A stretch of 64,000 nucleotides of DNA, taken from contig NZ_JAGENB010000002.1 in the NCBI RefSeq assembly GCF_019991125.1, positions 1,072,772-1,136,771 of the forward strand. Direction: 5' to 3'. A program made the position numbers and the translations under genes. Of the stretch, positions 12,215-21,800 are shown piece after piece. The notes under the pieces were generated by a model that worked only from the letters and a program-made list of their open reading frames with translations, made no database searches and had not been told where the DNA came from. This DNA comes from Phyllobacterium calauticae (GTDB lineage: Bacteria > Pseudomonadota > Alphaproteobacteria > Rhizobiales > Rhizobiaceae). The first letter of the stretch is position 1. The number at the start of each line of letters is the position of its first letter.

Positions 12215-13413
12215 GCGCGCTTTGCTTCCCGGCGTGGCCAGCGAAAGCCGCTGCCGGGGCGCAGACCCTCACGCATGAGAAAACTGCGCAGCGGCGAGAA
12301 GGTGCGGAGCAGCTCCAGGCCGCCGCTGCGGACCATCTGCACGGGCAGGAAATCCGACAGCAATGACCGGTTCAGTGCATCGACCGCGCCGGTGCGGGCA
12401 ATGATATCGGGGCTGCGCCTGCGGTTATAGGCTGAAACAACCGCCGTGGCGCCAAGATCGCCGCCATCGGACGGCAGGGTATCAAGCAGTGTTTCCACGT
12501 CCCGGACACCGAGATTGAGTCCCTGCGCCCCGATGGGCGGAAACACATGCGCCGATTCGCCCGCCAGAAACACGCGGTTGCGGGCAAAGGCGTTCGGGAC
12601 AAGGCCGGACAGCGGCCAGGCCTGTGCTTCGACATCGATGGTGACGGCGCCGAGCATGGACTGCATGCGTTCCTCGACGCGGACCGCCAGCTGTTCCGCA
12701 TTCAGGTCCAAAAGTTCCGCGGCATGGGCAGGTGTCGTCACCCAGACGAGGCTTGACCGTTTCCCCGCAAGCGGCACCTGCGTGAATGGGCCATGCTCCG
12801 TGTGAAATTCCGTTGAAATATCATGATGATCGCGTGTGTGGCTGAAGCTGAGCACCACCGCAGTCTGGTTGTACTGCCAGGTGCGCGCCGAGATACCGGC
12901 GGCTTCCCGGGCCAGGGACGAGCGGCCATCGGCGGCAATAACGATGTTGGCGGTGAACACCGAACCATCACTGGCTTCGACTGCCATGGCATTGTCCACC
13001 GGATGATAGTGGGTTGCCGACGCGGCGACATGGCGGACCGGCGATTGCTTCAGCGCATCGCTGAGCGTTTTGGTGAGCGCAGCATTGGGGATGTTGTAGC
13101 CAAAGGCGTCTTCGTCGATCTCGGCGGCTTCGAATGTCACCACAGGGCTTCTGACCAGCCGGTTCGTGCCATCGAGAATGCGCATGGATCCGATGGGCGC
13201 AGCATGTGGCGCAATGCTGTCCCAGAGACCGATACGCTGGAGAAAACGGATGGCGGGCATCATCAGAGCCGTCGTGCGCTTGTCCGTGCCGGTGGGGACA
13301 ACACCGAGACTGACGACGTTTTCAAGGCGCTGACCAAGGGCAATGGCGGCAATCAGGCCGACATGACCGGTTCCTGCAACAACAATGGGATCCGTTCGGG
13401 TGCTGGTCATCAT
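12211..13413 (-). CDS. UbiH/UbiF/COQ6 family FAD-dependent hydroxylase
   Basis: About 400 residues, a class A flavoprotein monooxygenase. The Rossmann motif [16 protein letters not shown] binds the ADP part of FAD, a [12 protein letters not shown] segment corresponds to the DG motif, and [18 protein letters not shown] is the second FAD motif. Such enzymes hydroxylate the ring of ubiquinone precursors. Which position it modifies (C5, C6 or C1) cannot be told. Two adjacent ATG codons (13413 and 13410) follow a GGAG; a longer frame to 13446 is less likely. The gene converges on mntH. Confidence 0.87.
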   Translation of the reverse strand: MMTSTRTDPIVVAGTGHVGLIAAIALGQRLENVVSLGVVPTGTDKRTTALMMPAIRFLQRIGLWDSIAPHAAPIGSMRILDGTNRLVRSPVVTFEAAEIDEDAFGYNIPNAALTKTLSDALKQSPVRHVAASATHYHPVDNAMAVEASDGSVFTANIVIAADGRSSLAREAAGISARTWQYNQTAVVLSFSHTRDHHDISTEFHTEHGPFTQVPLAGKRSSLVWVTTPAHAAELLDLNAEQLAVRVEERMQSMLGAVTIDVEAQAWPLSGLVPNAFARNRVFLAGESAHVFPPIGAQGLNLGVRDVETLLDTLPSDGGDLGATAVVSAYNRRRSPDIIARTGAVDALNRSLLSDFLPVQMVRSGGLELLRTFSPLRSFLMREGLRPGSGFRWPRREAKRA

Positions 13414-13560
13414 CTGTCTCCGCTTCCAAGCCGTTTTGGCTTTCAACAGTTTATATCAGGAACATTGCTTGCGCTTTGGGTCGTTTTCAAGAAAAGCTGC
13501 TCGCAAATCGTTTGTCCTTGGTAACATATAGCGACAAGCGGATCAGTATCATGCAGCAGA

Positions 13561-14325
13561 TTGGCGCGGACCGTGAAAAAACCAACTTTGCCCCGGGGTG
13601 TTAAACCCAAAAAAGTGACGGCACCACAAGCCAAGGCCTTCTCGGTGCATTTGTTGACCGCCTCCGGTTCCTTCCTGGCGTTCCTCTCGGTGGTCGCGGC
13701 CAGCGAAGGAAGCTGGACGGCCATGTTCTGGTGGCTGGGGCTGGCGTTGTTCGTCGACGGCATCGATGGGCCGATCGCCCGCAAGCTCGAAGTCAAATAT
13801 GTGCTGCCCAACTGGTCGGGCGAGCTGCTCGACAACATCATCGACTACATGACCTATGTGCTCATCCCGGCCTTCGCGCTGTATCAGCGCGGCTTCATGG
13901 GCGAGGGCCTGTCCTTTCTGGCGGCGGCGATCATCGTCGTATCCAGTGCGATCTACTATGCCGATACGGGCATGAAGACGAAGGAAAACTTCTTCAAGGG
14001 CTTTCCGGTCGTCTGGAACATGCTGGTGTTCACCCTGTTCATCGTCAAGCCCGGCGAATGGGTGGCATTTGCCATTGTCCTCGGTGCCGCCATCGTTTCA
14101 TTCCTGCCGATCTATTTCCTGCACCCGGTGCGCGTGCAGCGCCTGCGGCCGCTGAATCTCACGATTTTCTTCCTGTGGTGCGCTTTCGGCGTACTTTCGC
14201 TGTACCAGCATCTGGATTCGCCCCTCTGGGTGCGGGTCGGTATTTCGGTCACAGGCATCTACCTGTTCCTCATCGGGGCGGTGATGCAGGCATTTCCCAA
14301 TCTTGGACGGACGGAGAAGGCATGA
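13561..14325 (+). CDS. pcs: Phosphatidylcholine synthase Pcs
   Basis: About 254 residues with eight hydrophobic helices. It condenses choline with CDP-diacylglycerol in the inner membrane to make phosphatidylcholine, a Rhizobiales-type one-step pathway. The CDP-alcohol phosphotransferase motif is visible as D69-G-P-I-A-R74 then G87-x3-D91-x3-D95, with the slightly longer spacing usual for Pcs. No good ATG exists: the frame opens with TTG at 13561, and GTG at 13573 is an alternative; neither has a clear ribosome site. It overlaps the quinone reductase gene. Confidence 0.92.
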   Translation: MARTVKKPTLPRGVKPKKVTAPQAKAFSVHLLTASGSFLAFLSVVAASEGSWTAMFWWLGLALFVDGIDGPIARKLEVKYVLPNWSGELLDNIIDYMTYVLIPAFALYQRGFMGEGLSFLAAAIIVVSSAIYYADTGMKTKENFFKGFPVVWNMLVFTLFIVKPGEWVAFAIVLGAAIVSFLPIYFLHPVRVQRLRPLNLTIFFLWCAFGVLSLYQHLDSPLWVRVGISVTGIYLFLIGAVMQAFPNLGRTEKA

Positions 14326-15302
14326 TGGTCAAGGCAATTCGTATTCATCAGACGGGTGGTCCTGAAGCGCTGGTCTATGAAGATGTTACCGTCGGTGAGC
14401 CAGGCCCCGGCGAAGTGCGTATGCGCAATGAGGCCATCGGCCTGAATTTCATCGATGTCTATTTCCGCACCGGCCTCTATCCGTCGCCCGGCGGTCTGCC
14501 GCTCATTCCGGGCAATGAGGGCGCGGGCGTCGTGCTCAGCGTCGGTCCCGGTGTTACCGATGTGAAACCGGGCGATCGCGTCGCCTATGTCAATCCGATC
14601 GGCGCCTATGCGGAGGAACGCATCATGCCGGCGGACCGCCTGGTCAAGGTCCCGGACTCCATTTCCTTCCAGCAGGCCGGTTCGATGATGCTGAAGGGCA
14701 TGACGGCCTATTATCTCCTGCGGGAAACCTTTCCGGTCAAGCAGGGCGACACGATCCTGTTTCACGCGGCCGCCGGCGGTGTCGGGCTCATAGCCGGCCA
14801 ATGGGCCAAGCATCTCGGCGCGACCGTCATCGGCACCGCCGGTTCGGACGAGAAGGTGAAGCTGGCGCTCGAGAACGGTTTCGACCATGTCATCAACTAT
14901 CGCACCGAGAACTTTGTCGAACGGGTGAAGGAAATTACCGGCGGCAGGGGTGTCGACGTGGTCTACGATTCCGTCGGCAAGGATACATTCGACGGGTCTC
15001 TGGACTGCCTGCGTCCGCGCGGCATGCTCGTCTGCTTTGGCCAGTCATCCGGTCCGGTTGCGCCATTCGATCTTGGCATCCTGTCGCGCAAGGGCTCCCT
15101 CTACCTGACGCGGCCGACATTGTTCGTCTATGTCGCGGCGCGGGCTGCGCTTGAAAATGCGGCGCGTGCGCTTTTTGACCAGGTGGAAAGCGGTGTGGTG
15201 CGCATCGATATCGGTCAGACCTATGCCCTCAAGGACGCGGCGACGGCGCATCGCGATCTTGAAGCGCGCAAAACGACCGGAACAACAGTGCTCATTCCTT
15301 AA
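14325..15302 (+). CDS. qor: NADPH:quinone oxidoreductase (zinc-free MDR family)
   Basis: A 325-residue medium-chain reductase of the QOR/zeta-crystallin type. The N-terminal GroES-like domain (NEAIGLNFIDVYFRTGLYP, then PGNEGAGVV) lacks the catalytic zinc ligands of alcohol dehydrogenases. The nucleotide-binding fold carries HAAAGGVGLIAGQWAK. It likely reduces quinones one electron at a time or acts as a general alkenal reductase. Two ATGs lie side by side; 14325 is better spaced from GGAGAAGG. It overlaps the pcs stop, so the pair is translationally coupled. Confidence 0.9.
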   Translation: MVKAIRIHQTGGPEALVYEDVTVGEPGPGEVRMRNEAIGLNFIDVYFRTGLYPSPGGLPLIPGNEGAGVVLSVGPGVTDVKPGDRVAYVNPIGAYAEERIMPADRLVKVPDSISFQQAGSMMLKGMTAYYLLRETFPVKQGDTILFHAAAGGVGLIAGQWAKHLGATVIGTAGSDEKVKLALENGFDHVINYRTENFVERVKEITGGRGVDVVYDSVGKDTFDGSLDCLRPRGMLVCFGQSSGPVAPFDLGILSRKGSLYLTRPTLFVYVAARAALENAARALFDQVESGVVRIDIGQTYALKDAATAHRDLEARKTTGTTVLIP

Positions 15303-15442
15303 GCCGCTGAAAAAGATGCTTGAATAGTGTGCGCAAAAGGCCGCAACCTCTGGTTTTGCACTTCCCAAATCGATGCTGCCCGACATAGGATCGGAAATGG
15401 TTAGGGGCACTTCAGAATAATCGTCCTGGGCCGTGGGGAACT

Positions 15443-17026
15443 ATGACAAGCATAAGCGATGAAAACGGGGCTGGGCATCCACTTCTGGAAGCAACCGGGC
15501 TCACCAAAATTTTCGGCTCTCTGAAAGCCTGCGACGGGATCGACCTGACAATCGGCACCGGAGAAATTCATGCCCTTCTGGGGGAAAACGGCGCTGGTAA
15601 ATCCACGCTGGTCAAAATGCTGTTCGGCGCGCTGCAGCCGACTTCGGGTGAGATCGGCTGGAAGGGCAAAGCGGTTGCCGTCGCCAATCCGGCGATGGCA
15701 AGATCGCTCGGTATCGGCATGGTTTTCCAGCATTTTTCGCTTTTCGATGCCCTGACGGCCGCCGAGAACATCGCGCTATCGCTCGATGAGAAAACCGACC
15801 TCAACACGATCGCCGCAAAGGCGCGGGACATCGGCCGGACCTATGGTCTGCCGGTTGATCCTGATGCCCTCGTCGGCGATCTTTCCGTGGGCGAACGCCA
15901 GCGTATCGAGATTATCCGCTGCCTGCTGCAAAATCCCGACCTGATCATTCTCGACGAACCGACATCGGTGCTGACGCCGCAGGAAGCCGACCTGTTGTTT
16001 GTCACGCTGGAGCGATTGAAGTCGGAGGGAAAATCGATCCTCTATATCAGCCACAGGCTGGAAGAGGTGCGGCGGCTGTGCGACCGGGCCACGGTGCTGC
16101 GCCACGGCAAGGTCGTCGGCCAGTGCGATCCGCGCCAGGAAACCGCAGGTTCTCTGGCGCGCATGATGGTTGGCAGCGACATCCATGTCATCGAGCGCCG
16201 TCCGAACGCGGCGCCAGCAACCCAATCGGCACTGATTGAAGTCAACGGCCTGTCACAGAAGCCGCGCGGCCCGTTTTCCGTGTCGCTGCATGATATCCGG
16301 CTGGCGGTCAATCCGGGTGAAATTCTTGGCATCGCCGGTGTCGCCGGCAACGGACAGGGCGAACTGTTCGAAGCCATATCCGGCGAAGTGCTGCAGGAAC
16401 GGCCGGATATTGTCCGTATTCGCGGCCGGGACACCGGACGATCCGGCATCTCCGCGCGGCGCAGGCTGGGCGCTGCCTTTGTGCCGGAAGAACGTTTGGG
16501 GCATGGTGCGGTTCCCAATATGTCGCTGACCGACAATCTGCTGTTGTCGCGCTACGCCACCGATGGAAAAGTCTTCCTCGGCGGCGGCCTGTTGCGGCTG
16601 CTCCAGCAATCCAGCCTTGCCCTTGCAGCAAAGCGGATCGTCGCACAGATGGACGTTCGTAAAAGTGCGGAAAACCCAGATGCATCAGCGCTTTCCGGCG
16701 GAAACCTCCAGAAGTTTCTGATCGGGCGCGAACTGGACCGCAATCCAGCCGTTCTGGTGGTCAACCAGCCGACCTGGGGCGTCGACGCCGGTGCTGCCGC
16801 CCATATCCGGCAGGCGCTTGTCGATCTTGCGCGCAGCGGTTCCGCCGTGATCGTGATCAGCCAGGATCTCGATGAACTCTTTGAAATCTCCGACCGGATT
16901 GCCGCCATGGTGCATGGGCGCCTGTCGCAATCGGTCCCGATTGAAGCGATGAACATGGAACGTGTCGGTTTGATGATGGGCGGTGCCGATACCGCGTCGG
17001 CCCATGCAAGTACAGGGGCGGCCTGA
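15443..17026 (+). CDS. Nucleoside-type ABC importer, ATP-binding protein
   Basis: A 527-residue double ATPase. The first half has a full Walker A (GENGAGKST), signature LSVGERQRIEI and Walker B LIILDEPTS. The second has a degenerate Walker A (GVAGNGQGEL) but a canonical LSGGNLQKFLIG signature. This asymmetry is typical of ATPases in sugar and BMP-type nucleoside importers. It opens a four-gene operon with two permeases and a BMP-family binding protein, and its stop overlaps the first permease start. Confidence 0.92.
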   Translation: MTSISDENGAGHPLLEATGLTKIFGSLKACDGIDLTIGTGEIHALLGENGAGKSTLVKMLFGALQPTSGEIGWKGKAVAVANPAMARSLGIGMVFQHFSLFDALTAAENIALSLDEKTDLNTIAAKARDIGRTYGLPVDPDALVGDLSVGERQRIEIIRCLLQNPDLIILDEPTSVLTPQEADLLFVTLERLKSEGKSILYISHRLEEVRRLCDRATVLRHGKVVGQCDPRQETAGSLARMMVGSDIHVIERRPNAAPATQSALIEVNGLSQKPRGPFSVSLHDIRLAVNPGEILGIAGVAGNGQGELFEAISGEVLQERPDIVRIRGRDTGRSGISARRRLGAAFVPEERLGHGAVPNMSLTDNLLLSRYATDGKVFLGGGLLRLLQQSSLALAAKRIVAQMDVRKSAENPDASALSGGNLQKFLIGRELDRNPAVLVVNQPTWGVDAGAAAHIRQALVDLARSGSAVIVISQDLDELFEISDRIAAMVHGRLSQSVPIEAMNMERVGLMMGGADTASAHASTGAA

Positions 17027-18117
17027 TGCGTGTCGAATTGGTCAGACGTCAGCAACATTCGGCGCTGTTCAGTGCGCTGTCGCCGTTCATCGCCCTGTTC
17101 CTCACGCTGATTGCCGGCGCCATCCTGTTTGCGCTGCTTGGCAAGAACCCGGTTTCCGCGCTCTATTCCTATTTCGTCGAGCCGCTGACCGAGATCTGGT
17201 CGTGGCACGAACTGCTGGTGAAGGCAGCGCCGCTGATCCTGATCGCCGTGGGGCTGTCCGTCTGCTTCCTCTCCAACAACTGGAATATCGGCGCGGAGGG
17301 GCAATTGATCATGGGCGGGATCGCCGGATCGATCCTGCCGGTGGTTTTTCCGGATTTTCAGGGCTGGTATGTCCTGCCGATGATGCTGCTGCTGGGCATG
17401 GCAGGCGGGATGGCCTATGCGACCATCCCGGCGTTCCTCAAGGTGCGGTTCAACACCAACGAGATTCTGACGAGCCTGATGCTGGTCTACGTGGCACAGC
17501 TGTTCCTCGACTGGATCGTGCGCGGCCCGTGGCGCAACCCGCAGGGTTTCAACTTCCCCGAAACGGTGCAGTTCAATTCCAGTGCCATCCTTCCCGAGAT
17601 ATGGGCTTCATCGGGGCGGGCGCATTGGGGTTTTGTTCTGGCGATTGTCGCCGCACTCCTTGTCTGGTTCATGCTGTCGCGCACGCTGAACGGCTTTGAA
17701 ATCAAGGTGCTGGGACGCAGCGCGCGGGCAGGGCGTTTTGCCGGTTTCAGCGCCGGGCGCCTGACATTCTTCGCGTTCCTCGTCTCCGGGGCGCTGGCCG
17801 GGCTGGCCGGAATTGCCGAGGTTTCCGGTGCTGTCGGGCAATTGCGCACGACGATCTCGCCCGGCTATGGCTTCACCGCCATCATCGTTGCCTTCCTTGG
17901 CCGCCTCAATCCGCTTGGCATTGTCGCCGCAGGGCTGGTTCTGGCGCTGTCCTATCTGGGCGGCGAAGCTGCACAGGTTTCGCTCGGCATTTCCGAGAAA
18001 TCGGCGCGTATCTTCCAGGGCATCATCCTGTTCTTCGTGCTGGCGAGCGACACGCTCATCTATTACCGCATCCGCTTCGTCACCCGGCATAGCGACGCCG
18101 CAGCAAAGGGGGCATGA
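17026..18117 (+). CDS. Nucleoside-type ABC importer, permease 1
   Basis: A 363-residue membrane protein of the BPD_transp_2 family with about nine or ten helices. Landmarks are LSNNWNIGAEGQLIMGG and the GRSARAGRFAGFSAGR coupling-loop region followed by SGALAGLAGIAEVSG. It forms the heterodimeric channel with the next gene, judging from the shared family and operon order. The start overlaps the ATPase stop. Confidence 0.92.
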   Translation: MRVELVRRQQHSALFSALSPFIALFLTLIAGAILFALLGKNPVSALYSYFVEPLTEIWSWHELLVKAAPLILIAVGLSVCFLSNNWNIGAEGQLIMGGIAGSILPVVFPDFQGWYVLPMMLLLGMAGGMAYATIPAFLKVRFNTNEILTSLMLVYVAQLFLDWIVRGPWRNPQGFNFPETVQFNSSAILPEIWASSGRAHWGFVLAIVAALLVWFMLSRTLNGFEIKVLGRSARAGRFAGFSAGRLTFFAFLVSGALAGLAGIAEVSGAVGQLRTTISPGYGFTAIIVAFLGRLNPLGIVAAGLVLALSYLGGEAAQVSLGISEKSARIFQGIILFFVLASDTLIYYRIRFVTRHSDAAAKGA

Positions 18118-18118
18118 C

Positions 18119-19039
18119 ATGGGCATGTTCGAAGCCATTCTCCTGACGGTTGCCACAGCCGCAACGCCCTTGCTGATCGCTGCCATGGGCGAACTTGTCG
18201 TGGAACGCTCCGGCGTGCTCAATCTCGGCGTCGAAGGCATGATGATCATGGGTGCTGTTGCCGGCTTCGGCGTTGCGCAGCTCACCGGATCGGCATGGCT
18301 CGGCATGTTCGCAGCCATTCTGGCCGGGGCTGCCTTTTCGCTGCTGTTCGGTTTCCTGACGCTGACGCTGGTGACCAATCAGGTGGCAACGGGCCTGGCT
18401 TTGACGCTGCTCGGGCTTGGCGCTTCCGCCATGATCGGCGAGAGTTTTGTCGGGCTGCCCGGCGTGCGGATGCAGTCCCTGAATATTCCGGTGCTGACGG
18501 ATTTGCCGGTCGTCGGGAAATTCCTGTTCGGACAGGATCCGATTTTCTATATGTCGATCCTTCTGACCATCGGCGTCACATGGTTCCTGTTCCGCACCCG
18601 TGCCGGACTGACATTGCGCGCTGTCGGTGACAATCATACCTCGGCGCATGCGCTTGGCGTGCGGGTCATTCGGGTGCGTTATCTCGCCGTGATGTTCGGG
18701 GGCGCTTGCGCCGGGCTCGCCGGTGCGCAACTATCGCTCGTCTATGTGCCGCAATGGGTGGAAAACATGACGTCGGGCCGGGGATGGATCGCGCTTGCAC
18801 TGGTGGTGTTCGCCTCGTGGCGGCCATGGCGGATTCTGGCGGGCGCCTACCTCTTCGGCGCGGTCACCATCGGCCAGCTGCACGCCCAGGCGCTTGGCAT
18901 CGGCATACCCTCGCAGTTCATGTCGTCGCTGCCTTATCTGGCAACGATTATCGTGCTTGTTCTGATTTCGCGGAACAAGCGGCTGACCCTGATGAATACG
19001 CCGACATCCCTCGGCAAACCCTTCGTGCCCGACCGCTGA
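18119..19039 (+). CDS. Nucleoside-type ABC importer, permease 2
   Basis: A 306-residue permease of the same family as its upstream neighbour, starting at the ATG at 18119 directly after the permease 1 stop. The conserved opening ELVVERSGVLNLGVEGMM and the loop GDNHTSAHALGVRVIRVR are characteristic. With permease 1 it makes the transmembrane channel of a purine or pyrimidine nucleoside importer. Confidence 0.92.
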   Translation: MGMFEAILLTVATAATPLLIAAMGELVVERSGVLNLGVEGMMIMGAVAGFGVAQLTGSAWLGMFAAILAGAAFSLLFGFLTLTLVTNQVATGLALTLLGLGASAMIGESFVGLPGVRMQSLNIPVLTDLPVVGKFLFGQDPIFYMSILLTIGVTWFLFRTRAGLTLRAVGDNHTSAHALGVRVIRVRYLAVMFGGACAGLAGAQLSLVYVPQWVENMTSGRGWIALALVVFASWRPWRILAGAYLFGAVTIGQLHAQALGIGIPSQFMSSLPYLATIIVLVLISRNKRLTLMNTPTSLGKPFVPDR

Positions 19040-19095
19040 GCAGCCGGGCGAGAATAAAAGACAAGGCTTTTGGTTTAACAGAGAGGTGAACACGA

Positions 19096-20163
19096 ATGAA
19101 AAAACTGCTTATGGCGCTGTCCATGGCTGCCAGCTTTGCCGTTGCGGGCGCGGCCCATGCCGAAGACAAACTGAAGGTCGGCTTCATCTATATCGGACCG
19201 CCCGGTGATTTCGGCTGGACCTACCAGCACGATCAGGGCCGCAAGGAGATGGAAAGGGCGCTTGGCGACAAGGTCGAGACAACCTTCCTCGAAAGCGTGC
19301 CTGAAGGGGCGGATGCGGAGCGTTCGATCGAGCGTCTGGCGCGTGCCGGCAACAAGCTGATCTTCACGACCTCGTTCGGCTACATGGATGCGACGATCAA
19401 GGTTGCGCAGAAGTTCCCGAATGTGAAGTTCGAACACGCGACCGGCTACAAGACGGCCGACAATGTCGCCGTGTACAATTCGCGCTTCTATGAAGGCCGC
19501 TACGTACAGGGCGTGATTGCCGCCAAGCTGTCCAAGGTTGGCGTTGCCGGTTATATCGGTTCATTCCCGATCCCCGAAGTGGTGCAGGGCATCAACTCCT
19601 TCATGCTGGGTGCGCAGTCGGTCAACCCGAACTTCAAGGTCAAGGTGATCTGGGCCAATGCCTGGTTCGATCCGGGCAAGGAAGCGGATGCCGCCAAGGC
19701 TCTGGTCGACCAGGGCGTCGATATCATCACCCAGCACACGGATTCGACAGCGCCGATGCAGGTTGCGGCGGAACGCAAGATCAAGGCATTCGGCCAGGCT
19801 TCCGACATGATCAAGTTCGGCCCGGAAACCCAGTTGACCGCCATCGTCGACAATTGGGGCCCTTACTACATCGAACGGGCCAAGGCCGTGATCGATGGCA
19901 CATGGAAGACGCACAATGTTTTCCACGGCATGCATGAAAACCTCGTGGTCATGGCGCCCTACACCAACATGCCTGACGATGTGAAGAAGCTGGCCGAGGA
20001 AACCCAGGCCAAGATCACATCCGGTGCGCTGAAGCCCTTCACCGGTCCGGTCAAGAAGCAGGACGGCTCCGAATGGCTGAAGGCTGGTGAAACCGCCGAC
20101 GACAAGACCATTCTCGGCATGAACTTCTACGTTGCCGGCGTGGACGACAAGCTGCCGAAATAA
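19096..20163 (+). CDS. BMP family ABC substrate-binding protein (nucleoside type)
   Basis: A 355-residue periplasmic protein: signal peptide of about 22 residues ending AHA before EDKLK, then the basic membrane protein fold (KVGFIYIGPPGDFGWTYQHD, RLARAGNKLIFTTSFGYMD). BMP/PnrA proteins bind purine nucleosides or related compounds. It closes the importer operon and is followed by a strong terminator. It ends without a lipobox, so it is soluble in the periplasm. Confidence 0.92.
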   Translation: MKKLLMALSMAASFAVAGAAHAEDKLKVGFIYIGPPGDFGWTYQHDQGRKEMERALGDKVETTFLESVPEGADAERSIERLARAGNKLIFTTSFGYMDATIKVAQKFPNVKFEHATGYKTADNVAVYNSRFYEGRYVQGVIAAKLSKVGVAGYIGSFPIPEVVQGINSFMLGAQSVNPNFKVKVIWANAWFDPGKEADAAKALVDQGVDIITQHTDSTAPMQVAAERKIKAFGQASDMIKFGPETQLTAIVDNWGPYYIERAKAVIDGTWKTHNVFHGMHENLVVMAPYTNMPDDVKKLAEETQAKITSGALKPFTGPVKKQDGSEWLKAGETADDKTILGMNFYVAGVDDKLPK

Positions 20164-20184
20164 GGTTTGGCCGCGATATAAAAG

Positions 20185-20211
20185 AAAAGGGCGCCCATGG
20201 GCGCCCTTTTT
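20185..20211 (+). terminator. Rho-independent terminator of the importer operon
   Basis: AAAAGGGCGCCC (20185-20196) pairs completely with GGGCGCCCTTTT (20199-20210) around an AT loop, ending in five T. It lies 22 bases after the BMP stop and just before the converging bfr gene, which it could also serve. Confidence 0.93.
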
Positions 20212-20229
20212 GTGAATGCGATGGGCCGC

Positions 20230-20715
20230 TTATTCAGCGGCGTCGGCTGGCGCCGCATTGAGTTGACCATAATTCTCGACGCCGATGCGCTTGAGAAGGT
20301 CGAGCTGGGTCTCGAGGAAATCGATGTGGCCTTCCTCGTCCTTCAGAAGCTCGTCAAAGAGTTCCTTGGTGACGTAGTCGCCCACTTCCGCGCAGATCTC
20401 ACGCGACTTCTTGTACGACTTCACAGCGTCATATTCGCCGGCCAGATCGGCTTCCAGAACTTCCTTGATGTTCTGGCCGATGCGCAGGGCGCCGATGGAC
20501 TGCAGGTTTGGATGGCCTTCGAGGAAGATGATGCGCTCGATGATCTTGTCAGCGTGCTGCATTTCCTCGATGGATTCGGCGCGCTCCTTCTTGGCGAGCA
20601 GCTTGTAACCCCAATCGTCCAGCAGGCGATAATGCAACCAATACTGGTTGACCGCTCCCAATTCGAGGAAAAGTGCCTCGTTAAGCCGCTCGATGACCTT
20701 TTTGTCGCCTTTCAT
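20230..20715 (-). CDS. bfr: Bacterioferritin
   Basis: A 161-residue, 24-mer-forming iron store of the cytoplasm. The ferroxidase ligands E18, E51 and H54 and the haem axial ligand M52 are all at their standard positions. I chose the ATG at 20715 ([13 protein letters not shown]), which gives the normal length; the longer frame adds a non-homologous tail. Its start lies inside the end of bfd, giving a 35-base overlap and suggesting translational coupling. Confidence 0.95.
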   Translation of the reverse strand: MKGDKKVIERLNEALFLELGAVNQYWLHYRLLDDWGYKLLAKKERAESIEEMQHADKIIERIIFLEGHPNLQSIGALRIGQNIKEVLEADLAGEYDAVKSYKKSREICAEVGDYVTKELFDELLKDEEGHIDFLETQLDLLKRIGVENYGQLNAAPADAAE

Positions 20716-20992
20716 GCCGTGAACTCCCGTATTCGTGACGCAATGCCCGCACACGATCGATAAACGAGACAGCATCAGAATCGTTTGAACCGTGGCGGAG
20801 GTGATATTCTTCCGTCACCTTTATGATGGTTTCAACGACGTTTGGGAAGCAGCCACAGCAGCGGCCGCGCTTCTGCATGGCATGGTAGACTTTTGCCGGG
20901 ACAATCAGTTGCCACGGGTCAGCATCGAGAAGTTCAGTGATAGTATTCTCGATTTCTTTCTGCGTGATGATATTGCAATGACATACAAGCAT
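20681..20992 (-). CDS. bfd: Bacterioferritin-associated ferredoxin
   Basis: A [2Fe-2S] protein of the BFD family, which docks on bacterioferritin and reduces stored iron for release. The cluster cysteines are C4 and C6 in MLVCHC and C45/C48 in GRCCGC. At 103 residues it is longer than the usual 65-75; the extra C-terminal part, rich in Arg and His, is where it overlaps bfr. It is the first gene of the bfd-bfr pair. A promoter and an Irr-like box lie 220-300 bases upstream. Confidence 0.9.
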   Translation of the reverse strand: MLVCHCNIITQKEIENTITELLDADPWQLIVPAKVYHAMQKRGRCCGCFPNVVETIIKVTEEYHLRHGSNDSDAVSFIDRVRALRHEYGSSRHERRQKGHRAA

Positions 20993-21217
20993 GTTGTCTA
21001 AGCGCCATATTCATAAGAATAAATACCCGTAAATCCCGACAGTTTTACAATGTCAGAACCTCTCCTGGTGACAGGACGGGTGGCGCTTTGCAGAAATTGG
21101 CCCGGAAACATTGTTCCGCAACCTGGAAATACTTTCGAACCAGACAAGGGTTCCTCCAATCGCAAGGGTTCAAGGCCCTAACATTAAAGGTCATGCGTTA
21201 TTCGCAATACTGATCCT

Positions 21218-21246
21218 ATAAGACTGGTTTGTCCGAATTCTGTCAA
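21218..21246 (-). promoter_or_regulatory. Probable sigma-70 promoter of bfd-bfr
   Basis: On the minus strand a perfect -35 TTGACA (21246-21241) is separated by 17 bases from TCTTAT (21223-21218). It points toward bfd. Transcript start near 21211 would give a leader of about 220 bases. Confidence 0.5.
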
Positions 21247-21281
21247 ATGCCGGCCGCTGAATATGCCGTGATATCAATAGC

Positions 21282-21297
21282 TTGGAATAATTCTAAA
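21282..21297. promoter_or_regulatory. Irr-type iron control element upstream of bfd
   Basis: TTGGAATAATTCTAAA; on the minus strand TTTAGAATTATTCCAA, close to the rhizobial Irr box TTTAGAA...TTCTAAA. It shares TTTAGAATTATTC with the site upstream of rirA at 22314. In Brucella and rhizobia Irr represses iron-storage and haem genes under iron limitation. Confidence 0.65.
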
Positions 21298-21415
21298 CTG
21301 GGAAAATAACATAACCAATTCAATCATATTTCGTCGATTTTGCCGCCCTGACCGGCAAAATGCATCGCCGGCTACGCATGTGTCAAAACGTCTCATTTGT
21401 CGCAAAAAGACTAAA

Positions 21416-21730
21416 TCAGGCGCCCTCGACCACGGAGAACCCTTCGAATTGCGGGTGTCCGATGTAACTCGGCTTGGTATCGCCCGCATTGCGATGCGCT
21501 GCGCGGAAATGTTCGGACTGAGTCCATGCGGTGAAATCCGCCTGGGTCCGCCACACGGTGTGCGATGCATAGAGGGTGTAATTCTCTTCCTCGTTCCGGG
21601 CACCGCGCAGCAGGTGGAATTCGACAAAGCCGGGCACCGAGGACAGCCGGGAGTCGCGTGACTTCCACACGGTTTCAAACGCGCCTTCGGAGCCCGACTG
21701 AACCTTGAAACGATTCATGGCGATGTACAT
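21416..21730 (-). CDS. hmuQ: Haem-degrading monooxygenase (HmuQ/IsdG family)
   Basis: A 104-residue ABM-fold protein. The sequence (MNRFKVQSGSEGAFE, RDSRLSSVPGFVEFHLL, YASHTVWRTQADFTAWT, FRAAHRNAG) fits rhizobial HmuQ/HmuD, which opens haem to release iron, with the haem-ligating His in the FRAAH segment. GGAG precedes the ATG. It lies 70 bases downstream of rirA on the same strand and could be co-transcribed with it, which fits an iron-scavenging role. Confidence 0.85.
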   Translation of the reverse strand: MYIAMNRFKVQSGSEGAFETVWKSRDSRLSSVPGFVEFHLLRGARNEEENYTLYASHTVWRTQADFTAWTQSEHFRAAHRNAGDTKPSYIGHPQFEGFSVVEGA

Positions 21731-21800
21731 GGCGCAACTCCATTCATGTGGATTGTGGTTGGGGACCGATCCCGGGGCCGGTCACTCCAAGAGAATTCTG

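Larger units (their letters stand above)
20993..21415. other. Long bfd leader and promoter region, no convincing gene
   Basis: About 420 bases between bfd and the haem monooxygenase gene. On the minus strand it has a good sigma-70 promoter at 21218-21246 and an Irr-type box at 21282-21297. The predicted bfd leader is thus about 220 nucleotides. A 49-codon open frame in the leader has no ribosome site or homology features. A small inverted repeat TATTC-ATAA-GAATA lies near 21008-21021. Confidence 0.55.

Noticed and set aside
21032-21181. 49-codon minus-strand frame in the bfd leader
   Set aside because: Cys-rich, irregular sequence, no ribosome site; more likely untranslated leader.
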